Positions 26,042-34,077 of a stretch of 64,000 nt of DNA are shown here, piece after piece (position 1 is the first letter of the stretch; every line of letters begins with the position of its first letter). A program made the translations under genes and the position numbers. Origin of the DNA: an uncultured Phycisphaerae bacterium (lineage in GTDB: Bacteria; Planctomycetota; Phycisphaerae; UBA1845; Fen-1342); assembly GCA_937928595.1 (NCBI GenBank), contig CALGJV010000003.1:1-64000 (forward strand), given 5' to 3'. Below the pieces are notes generated by a model, which saw nothing but the letters and a program-made list of their open reading frames with translations, was not told the origin of the DNA and searched no databases.

Positions 26042-26619
26042 AGGCCGGCCGCGCGCTGACGTTGGTTGAGGTCGTCATGAGCACGCTGGTGGTGAGCGTG
26101 ACGCTGGTGGCGGCGCTGCACGCGGTGGGCGGGGCGCGCCTGGCCCAGCAGACCTCGGACGACCGGGCCCGGGCGATGACTGTGGCGGAGGGCCTGATGA
26201 ACGAAGTCCTCCAATGCGCCTACGACGACCCGGACGGCACCGGTGTGTTCGGCCCCGATCCCGATGAGGACGCCGACCGGCGCGTGACGTTCGACGACGT
26301 GGATGATTATGACCAGTGGACCGAGTCGCCGCCCGCCGACCGGGCGGGCGCGGCACTACCCGGGCTGGATGGTTGGGAGCGCCGGGTCCGTGTCGTCTAC
26401 GTCGCGCGGGCGGCGCTGCTGCCGGCGTCCATCGTGCTGGCTACCGGAAGCTCAGGCCCGCCGGCGGAAGACACGGGCCTCAAACGCATCCGAGTCACGG
26501 TGCTGCGGGACGGCCGCACAATGGCGGTGCTGGATGCGCTTCGCAGCAGCGCGGCGCCCCAGCCGCTGGCCGCGACGGATTCGGCCCCCGAGCTGGTCGC
26601 CGGGCTGGGAGGAAACTGA
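26038..26619 (+). CDS. Minor pseudopilin, GspI/PilV-like
   Basis: This 193-residue prepilin has a very short leader (MKAGRA), then LTLVEVVMSTLVVSVTLVAA with Glu5, followed by the helix ARAMTVAEGLMNEVLQ typical of GspI. An acidic Asp-rich insert (FGPDPDEDADRRVTFDDVDDYD, near residues 66-90) could bind Ca2+, and a beta region follows. The residue before the cleavage site is again Ala. GspI normally pairs with GspJ and GspK at the pseudopilus tip, which agrees with its position between those genes. Confidence 0.8.
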   Translation: MKAGRALTLVEVVMSTLVVSVTLVAALHAVGGARLAQQTSDDRARAMTVAEGLMNEVLQCAYDDPDGTGVFGPDPDEDADRRVTFDDVDDYDQWTESPPADRAGAALPGLDGWERRVRVVYVARAALLPASIVLATGSSGPPAEDTGLKRIRVTVLRDGRTMAVLDALRSSAAPQPLAATDSAPELVAGLGGN

Positions 26620-27854
26620 TGGGGCGCGCGGTGGCACGGCGACGCGGGGGGGTGTATGTGCTGACGCTGGGCACCGCGCTGCTCGTGACCGTGATCGGCG
26701 TGAGTGCGCTGCTCGCCGCCCGCGGCCAGCGCATGGCGGTGGCGGACACCCAGGACTTCTGCCGCGCGCGCTACGCGGCCCTGGCGGCGATCGACGTCGG
26801 TTTGGAGACGATGCAGGCCCGTCCCGATTGGCGGACCCTGCTGCCGTCGGGCGCGTGGGTCACGAACGCGGCGCTCGGCGATGCGCGGCTGTCGCTGCGG
26901 GGGGTGGACCCCGACGACGGCAGCCTGGCCGACGACAGGGCCGATCCGGTGGTGCTGACGGGCACCGGTTACTGCGGCAACGCCCGCTACCAACTGACCG
27001 TGCGGCTCGAGCCGCCGACCGTGCCGCTGCCCATTCTCTCGCATGGACTGCACGCGCGAACCAGTGCCTTCATCAGGTCGGGGAAAGCTCTCACCCTCAG
27101 TGGCGGCCCGCTCAGCAGCAACGGGCCCGTCACGACGGATGGACCGGTCATCGGCGATGTCATCGCCCAGTCCGTCTCGAACGCAACGCGGGTCACGGGG
27201 ACCATCACCGCCCCCGGACCAGGCTACGAAGCCCCCGCCGCGAACCTGTTCGCCGCTTATGTGGCTCTCGCCACCCCGCTCCCAGCACCCAGCACTCTGG
27301 AGAAAACGGTGCTCTCCCCGGCCTGCAACCCCTGGGGGCGGCCGGCGCTGAACGGGGTCTACCTCCTGAATCTGTCGAGCAACACGAAAATACGCAACCT
27401 GCGCATCGTCGGCACGCTCGTGGTGCGCGGCAATGGCAACAAACTCACGATTGAGGACAACGTCCTCATCGAGCCGGCCCGGAGCGATTACCCGGCCATT
27501 CTCCTGGACGGCGACGGCGAGTTCGACGTCGATTCGGCCGGGCGGCTTTCAGAGCCCGTCAATTCGGTAAACTTCAACCCGCCCGGCACCGCCTGGGAAG
27601 GGCTCGTGGACGACGACCAGACGGACACGTACCCCAGCGAAATTCGCGGTCTGGTCCACGTGCGCGGCGCGCTGACGCTGCGCGGCACCACCCTCATCCG
27701 CGGAGTGGTGATCTGCGAGTCCAGCGCTTCGATCGAAGGCAACACGCGCATCGTCGTCGACCCGACGCTGGCGGCGCAACCGCCCGTGGGCTACACCACG
27801 TACGGGACCCCGGCGATTGTCCCGGGTACTTGGCAGCAAACGCTGCCGCCGTAA
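26619..27854 (+). CDS. PilX/GspK-like membrane protein with beta-helix-like C-terminal region
   Basis: This 411-residue protein has a short basic N-terminus (MGRAVARRRGG), a hydrophobic helix (VYVLTLGTALLVTVIGVSALL) lacking the pilin Glu5, and an N-terminal domain as in PilX/GspK-type proteins. Residues about 150-400 are rich in Gly, Asn, Thr and Val, with repeats such as LTLSGGPLSSNGPVTTDG and LVVRGNGNKLTIEDNVLIE that read like a right-handed beta-helix. GGAGGA precedes the ATG, which overlaps the upstream stop (TGATG). Absence of Glu5 is a hallmark of GspK, the tip subunit. The passenger function is unknown. Confidence 0.65.
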   Translation: MGRAVARRRGGVYVLTLGTALLVTVIGVSALLAARGQRMAVADTQDFCRARYAALAAIDVGLETMQARPDWRTLLPSGAWVTNAALGDARLSLRGVDPDDGSLADDRADPVVLTGTGYCGNARYQLTVRLEPPTVPLPILSHGLHARTSAFIRSGKALTLSGGPLSSNGPVTTDGPVIGDVIAQSVSNATRVTGTITAPGPGYEAPAANLFAAYVALATPLPAPSTLEKTVLSPACNPWGRPALNGVYLLNLSSNTKIRNLRIVGTLVVRGNGNKLTIEDNVLIEPARSDYPAILLDGDGEFDVDSAGRLSEPVNSVNFNPPGTAWEGLVDDDQTDTYPSEIRGLVHVRGALTLRGTTLIRGVVICESSASIEGNTRIVVDPTLAAQPPVGYTTYGTPAIVPGTWQQTLPP

Positions 27855-27981
27855 GCGCCGCTTGAGAAACGGCCGGAGGCGCCGAGCGTAGCGTCCGACC
27901 CCCGTGTCGGACGTCCCCGGGAAGCGCCGCCGCAGTCGCCCAGAGCCCGCACATCCGACGCTCGGGTCCCACCAGTGAGCC

Positions 27982-28797
27982 TTACGGCCGGGCCCCGCCG
28001 GCAAGCGGCCGGATCCGGATATTGCGGTACGACGCGCGGTCGCCGTGGTCTTGCAAGGCGATCCGTCCCCGCGGCGTGCGGCCGTGCGCCGGCAACTGCG
28101 CGAACTTGCTGGCCTTCACCCGCGCTTCCCAATCCGGACTGCCCCGCTCGTACTCGACAATCTTCTCGCCGTTCAGCCAGTGCTCGACGTGCGGGCCGCG
28201 CACAACGATCCGCGCGCGGTTGAACAGCCCGACCGGCTGCGTCACGTCCCGGGCCGGCGCGTACAAGGCGTAACAGGAGCCGGCCGAGGTGCGCGGGTCG
28301 CGTCCGTCCGGGTGCTCGGCGTTGTCGAGCACCTGCATCTCGGGGCCGGTCTCTCACGCCGCGCCGCGCTGGGGATCGACGCGGTAGAAGATGCCGCTAT
28401 TGCCGCCGGCGCAGATCCGCCACTCGAGCTCCAGCTCGAAGTCGTCGAACTCGGCCTCCGTCATGATGTCGCCGCCGGGCCCGACGCGCGTCAGGCACCC
28501 GTCCACCACCTGCCAACCCGCGGGGAACGTCGTCCGGCCGTAGCCCAGCCAGCCGCGCGGCGTCGTGCCGTCGAACAGGAGCCGCCACCCGGCCGCCTGC
28601 TCCTCCGGCGTCAGGACGTTCTGCGGCGGCTCGGCCGGCCGCGGGCGAACGGCGCCGGGACGGTCGGCGGGCTGCGCGTACAACGTGTACCACGCTTCCG
28701 TGCTCCCGGGCTTGTGCCCGTCGGCCGACAGGCAGGGCGGCAGGAGCCGCAGGTACACCACGCGCGGCGTCGGGAGGTCGGGGATCTCCAGGAACAC
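27982..28797 (-). pseudogene. DUF1080 (3-keto-disaccharide hydrolase-like) gene with in-frame TGA
   Basis: The minus-strand reading gives a complete DUF1080 beta-jelly-roll domain (WRLLFDGTTPRGW, then DDFELELEWRICAGGNSGIFYR, and after the stop ETGPEMQVLDN, SAGSCYALYAP, NGEKIVEYERG, GRIALQDHG). The frame is continuous except for one TGA at 28356-28354, immediately before ETGPEMQ, where the family has a Trp. The first 50 residues (EIPDLPTPRVVYLRLLPP and on) do not look like a DUF1080 leader and follow directly on kinase debris. TGA serves as a normal stop throughout the window, so this is probably a nonsense mutation. A sequencing error is possible. Confidence 0.75.
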
Positions 28798-28809
28798 GCG
28801 CCGGCGGTC

Positions 28810-29300
28810 GGGTAGCGCTGCGTGCGGTCCTTCTCGAGCGCGGGTCGCCGGCGTCGACCGTCCCGGCGGCGTAAAGACGCGCGATCCCCGAATGTTGCAG
28901 ACGGCCGAGGATCTGCACTTCGTAGGCGAAGCACTCCGGCAGGGCCGGGCTCGTCAGGCCGGGTCGCACCAGCTTGAGAGCAACCGTTCGTCGCGGGATG
29001 TCCTGTTCTGCGACATAGACCACGCCCATGCCCCCGCGCCCGATGACCTCGCGCAGCGTGTAGGCGGCCACGCGCGTGCCGGGCGGGAGGTCACGTCCCG
29101 CGGGGAGTGCGGGCGGCGGGGGTGCGCCCGCCGGATGAGCCGGCGGCGGGTGGCTCGCCGGAGGGCACGGTCGAGTGCAGCTCGCCGGGGTCGGGCGGGC
29201 GGCTGCGGCCGAAAGAGGGGTCGGATCGCAGCGGCCCGGAACACATGTCGGGAGCTTCTGCGAGCAATTTCCGCAACGGTCCGACCCGGGTTGTCGGGCC
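28810..29300 (-). pseudogene. Serine/threonine protein kinase remnant with internal deletion
   Basis: One frame (about 29110-28855) gives a kinase N-lobe: YTLREVIGRGGMGVVY is the Gly-rich loop, TVALKLV carries the ATP-binding Lys, and VQILGRLQHSGIARLYAAG covers the helix C to beta 4 area. It then passes straight into another frame with ALEKDRTQRYPTA, the end of the C-lobe. The catalytic HRD and DFG region between them is missing, so the gene is inactive. An upstream linker (LLAEAPDMCSGPLRSDPSF) lies in a third frame, showing a further frameshift near 29100-29160. The upstream half of the 367-bp stretch to icd (29301-29667) has no recognisable coding. Confidence 0.72.
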
Positions 29301-29614
29301 GCGCGGCCATGTTTCGTGGGTGTAGCCTGATTCACGACATCCACGCGGCCCGGCAGGGGGGACCGGGCCGCGTTCTTTCTTCCCGTTCCGACCGCCCGGG
29401 ACCACCGGTCCTGTCGGGGTGCATCAGCGCGAGCAGGCTGCGCCGCAACCGCCCGGTACCACCGCCGCCGCAACAGCCCCCAGATGAGCCAGACCCGGTA
29501 TCGTGGTACCGTCGTCCGCCCGGTGAGAACACGCGCGGGACGCCAGTGCCACATGTTCCTCAACGCGCTACTGACGCTGACCGAAGGGTCTCCGGCCCAA
29601 CGGCCCCGCGCAGT

Positions 29615-29620
29615 TATAAT
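29615..29620 (+). promoter_or_regulatory. Probable -10 box for icd
   Basis: An exact TATAAT lies 47 nt upstream of the icd start. I do not see a good -35 at the expected distance, so it may be an extended or activator-dependent promoter. Confidence 0.45.
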
Positions 29621-29667
29621 CACCGGCAACGCCCGCGGCGGACGGCCCGGGCCGGAGGAGACCGCCG

Positions 29668-30945
<1,278 letters not shown>

Positions 30946-31020
30946 CCGGCCGCTTCCGCCCGCCGGTTTTCAACCGCTTCGAAACGCGCCGCGCGTTCTG
31001 GCCGCGCGGCGCGGTCCCGT

Positions 31021-31026
31021 TACAAT
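31021..31026 (+). promoter_or_regulatory. Probable -10 box for sdhA
   Basis: TACAAT lies 100 nt upstream of the sdhA start inside the 181-nt gap after icd. The same hexamer precedes several other starts in this window. No clear -35 box accompanies it. Confidence 0.4.
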
Positions 31027-31126
31027 GTTCGCACAACGCGCGACCGGGCGCGGCCGCCGGTGGGCGGCGCGAGCGCAGTCTGTCGCCCGCGGTCGCCGGT
31101 GAGCACATTCTGGCGAAAGCGACAAC

Positions 31127-33112
31127 ATGTCCAAACAGCGCGTCGTGATCGTCGGTGGCGGTTTGGCGGGCCTGGCGGCCGCCATGCAGCTGGCCGAGGA
31201 CGAAATCGCGGTCGACCTGATCAGCATGGTGCCGGTGAAGCGCAGCCACAGCGTCTGCGCACAGGGCGGGATCAACTGCGTGAACAAGTTCACGCGGGCG
31301 CAGGGCGACACGGAGTGGAACCACTTCGAGGACACGGTGTACGGGGGGGAGTTCCTGAACAACCAGCCGCCCGTGAAGGAGATGTGCTACTGGGCGCCGA
31401 AGGTCGTGGACCTGGCGGACCGGCTGGGGGTGCCGTTCAACCGCTCGCCGGAGGGCAATCTGGCGGTGCGGCGGTTCGGCGGGACGCTGTACAAGCGCAC
31501 GGTCTACGCGGGGGCCTCGACGGGACAGCAGCTCCTGTACGCGCTGGACGAGCAGGTGCGGCGCTGGGAGGCGGAGGGGCGGGTCAAGAAGTACGAGTTC
31601 TGGGAGTTCCTCGGGCCGATTCTGGACGACCGGGGCGTCTGCCGCGGGTGCGTCGCGCAGGACATGTTCTCGCTGGAGATCAAGGCTTTCCCGGCGGACG
31701 CGGTGCTCCTCGCGACCGGCGGGTGCGGGCTGATCTTCGGCAAGTCGACGATGTCGATGGTGTGCACGGGCGGGGCCAGCGCGCGGGCGTACCGGGCCGG
31801 CGCGCTCTACGCGAACCCGGAGTTCGTGCAGGTGCACCCGACGGCGATTCCCGGGGCGGACAAGCTGCGGCTGATCAGCGAGGCCGCCCGCGGCGAATCG
31901 GGCCGCGTGTGGGTGCCGCGGAAGAAGGGCGACCCGCGCCATCCGAACGAGATTCCCGAGGCCGAGCGGTACTACTTTCTGGAGGAGCGCTATCCGAAGT
32001 ACGGCAATCTGGTACCGCGCGACATCGCGACGCGGGAGATCTTCGCCGTCTGCAAGGACGGCTACAGCGTCAATCCGAACACGTACGCGGTTTACCTGGA
32101 CCTGACCGAACGGGCGACCGGTGTGAAGGCCGAGGTGCTGCGCCGCAAGCTCGGCGCGATCCTCGAGACGTATCAGAAGTTCCGCGGCGTCGATCCGCTG
32201 TCGGAGCCGATGCAGATCTTCCCGGCCGTGCACTACAGCATGGGCGGGCTGTGGGTGGACTACGAGCGCGACGGGCACAGCGGCGGGTTGCGGCTGGATT
32301 CGCCCCGCAACCAGCAGACCAACGTGCCGGGGCTGTACGCGATCGGCGAGGCCGACTACCAGTACCACGGCGCGAACCGGCTCGGGGCGAACTCGCTCCT
32401 GTCGTGCATCTTCGCCGGGCTCATCATGGGGCCGGCGATCCGGGCCCTGTTCCGCGACCTTCCGGGCGGCAGCGTGGACAAGCAGCCGGCCCGTCTGTTC
32501 GAGCAGGCGGTCGGGCGCTGCAAGGAGGAGATGGCCGCGCTGCTCCGCAAGGACGGCCCCGAGAACCCGTACCGGCTCCACCGCGAGCTGGGCGAGCTGA
32601 TGACACGCAACGTGACGGTCGTCCGAAACAACGCCGAGCTGAAGCAGACGCTCGTGGAGCTCGACCGGCTCGGCGAACGGTACGAGCGCTGCGGCCTGTC
32701 GGACCGCGGGCCCTGGACGAACCAGACGCTGAGCTTCACGCGGGCCCTGGGCGACATGCTGATGCTGGCGAAAGTCATCGCGCGGGGCGCGCTGCTGCGC
32801 GACGAGTGTCGCGGCGCGCACTACAAGCCCGAGTTCAGCATCGCGCCGCCCACCGCCGAGCAGCCGGACGAGTTGCGCGAGCAGGCCCGGCAGTGGTGCC
32901 GCAAGTACCACGCCCAGAATCAGCAGTGGCTCAAGACCACCCTGGCGAAGTGGACGCCGCAGGGCGCGGAGTTCAGTTACGAGCCGGTGGAGTGCGACTC
33001 CATCGCCCCGCGGCCGCGGACCTACGGCCTCAAGGGCGCCGAAATTATCGACGAGGTCTGGAAGGCGGAAGTGGCCGAGGCGGCCGGACAGAAGGCCGCT
33101 GCCGCGCACTGA
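31127..33112 (+). CDS. sdhA: Succinate dehydrogenase/fumarate reductase flavoprotein subunit
   Basis: This 661-residue subunit carries covalent FAD and oxidises succinate. The N-terminal dinucleotide fold is VVIVGGGLAGLAAAMQ. RSHSVCAQGGIN contains the His that binds FAD. VHPTAIPG and ARGESGRVWVP are active-site segments, and NRLGANSLLSC the FAD-contacting C-terminal motif. The overall pattern (NHFEDTVYGGEFLNNQPPVK) is of the Bacillus subtilis type rather than the E. coli type. That class usually has sdhC directly upstream, but only 181 nt separate it from icd, so the membrane anchor is encoded elsewhere. sdhB follows after 57 nt. Confidence 0.95.
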   Translation: MSKQRVVIVGGGLAGLAAAMQLAEDEIAVDLISMVPVKRSHSVCAQGGINCVNKFTRAQGDTEWNHFEDTVYGGEFLNNQPPVKEMCYWAPKVVDLADRLGVPFNRSPEGNLAVRRFGGTLYKRTVYAGASTGQQLLYALDEQVRRWEAEGRVKKYEFWEFLGPILDDRGVCRGCVAQDMFSLEIKAFPADAVLLATGGCGLIFGKSTMSMVCTGGASARAYRAGALYANPEFVQVHPTAIPGADKLRLISEAARGESGRVWVPRKKGDPRHPNEIPEAERYYFLEERYPKYGNLVPRDIATREIFAVCKDGYSVNPNTYAVYLDLTERATGVKAEVLRRKLGAILETYQKFRGVDPLSEPMQIFPAVHYSMGGLWVDYERDGHSGGLRLDSPRNQQTNVPGLYAIGEADYQYHGANRLGANSLLSCIFAGLIMGPAIRALFRDLPGGSVDKQPARLFEQAVGRCKEEMAALLRKDGPENPYRLHRELGELMTRNVTVVRNNAELKQTLVELDRLGERYERCGLSDRGPWTNQTLSFTRALGDMLMLAKVIARGALLRDECRGAHYKPEFSIAPPTAEQPDELREQARQWCRKYHAQNQQWLKTTLAKWTPQGAEFSYEPVECDSIAPRPRTYGLKGAEIIDEVWKAEVAEAAGQKAAAAH

Positions 33113-33169
33113 CCAGGCCGCGGAGCATCACGCGCCGGGCGCGTCCCCGGCGCTGGAAGGATCGACGGC

Positions 33170-33943
33170 ATGAGCACACCGACGAGCGCGGGAACCATCC
33201 TGACGGTTCGCGTCCGGCGGCAGGACCGCCCGCAGGACCGTCCGTACACGCAAATCTTCGAGGTGCCGTACCAGTCGGACATGAACGTGATCTCCGTCCT
33301 TCAGGCGATCGCGGCCCGGCCGGTCACGGCCGACGGCCAGGCGACCACGCCGGTCGCGTGGGACTGCAACTGCCTGGAGGAGGTCTGCGGGGCCTGCTCG
33401 ATGCTCATCAACGGCCGGGTGCGGCAGGCGTGCAGTTGCCTGGTGGACGAGCTGCTCCGGCAGGGGCCCGAGATCAGCCTGGCGCCGCTGACGAAGTTCC
33501 CGGTGGTGCGGGATCTCGTGGTGGACCGCTCGCGAATGTTCGAGGCTTTGAAGAAGGTGCGGGCGTGGATCCCGGTGGACACGTACGCGGACATCGGGCC
33601 TGGGCCGACGATCTCGACCGAGCAGCAGGAGCAGATGTACCCGCTGTCGCGGTGCATGACCTGCGGCTGCTGCATGGAAGTCTGCCCGCAGTTCAACGAT
33701 GCGAGCGACTTCATCGGGCCGGCGCCGATCGCGCAGGCGGCGCTGTTCAACCTGAACCCCGTCGGCAAGATGACCGCCTCGGAGCGGCTGCGGGCACTGA
33801 TGGGCCCCGGCGGCATCACCGATTGCGGCAACGCGCAGAACTGCGTGAAAGTCTGCCCGAAGGAAGTGCCGCTGACATGGGCCATCGGCAAGATCGGGCG
33901 GGACACGACGATCGAGGCGGTCAAGCGCTGGCTGCTGAAGTAA
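33170..33943 (+). CDS. sdhB: Succinate dehydrogenase/fumarate reductase iron-sulfur subunit
   Basis: This 257-residue electron-transfer subunit shows all three cluster sites. The [2Fe-2S] site is CNCLEEVCGACSML with a later Cys (RQAC). The [4Fe-4S]/[3Fe-4S] sites are CMTCGCCMEVCPQ and CGNAQNCVKVCPKEVPL. It should pass electrons from SdhA to a quinone-reducing anchor. The 134-nt gap to the convergent GH94 gene (33944-34077) has no visible terminator. Confidence 0.95.
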   Translation: MSTPTSAGTILTVRVRRQDRPQDRPYTQIFEVPYQSDMNVISVLQAIAARPVTADGQATTPVAWDCNCLEEVCGACSMLINGRVRQACSCLVDELLRQGPEISLAPLTKFPVVRDLVVDRSRMFEALKKVRAWIPVDTYADIGPGPTISTEQQEQMYPLSRCMTCGCCMEVCPQFNDASDFIGPAPIAQAALFNLNPVGKMTASERLRALMGPGGITDCGNAQNCVKVCPKEVPLTWAIGKIGRDTTIEAVKRWLLK

Positions 33944-34077
33944 ACGTGGAGGCGCACGGCGCCGCCGCTCGCGCCTCGGGTGCCAGGATCCGGTCCGCGG
34001 CCTCGCGCGAACGGGATGGAGCGCAACCGAACCCCGGCACGTCCGCGCTCATTTCCTGGTCTGCTCGGATCGCGCCG

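Noticed and set aside
27982-28797. TGA read as Trp or selenocysteine
   Set aside because: TGA terminates many intact genes here, including those with ATGA overlaps, and there is no selenocysteine-type context; a nonsense mutation is simpler.
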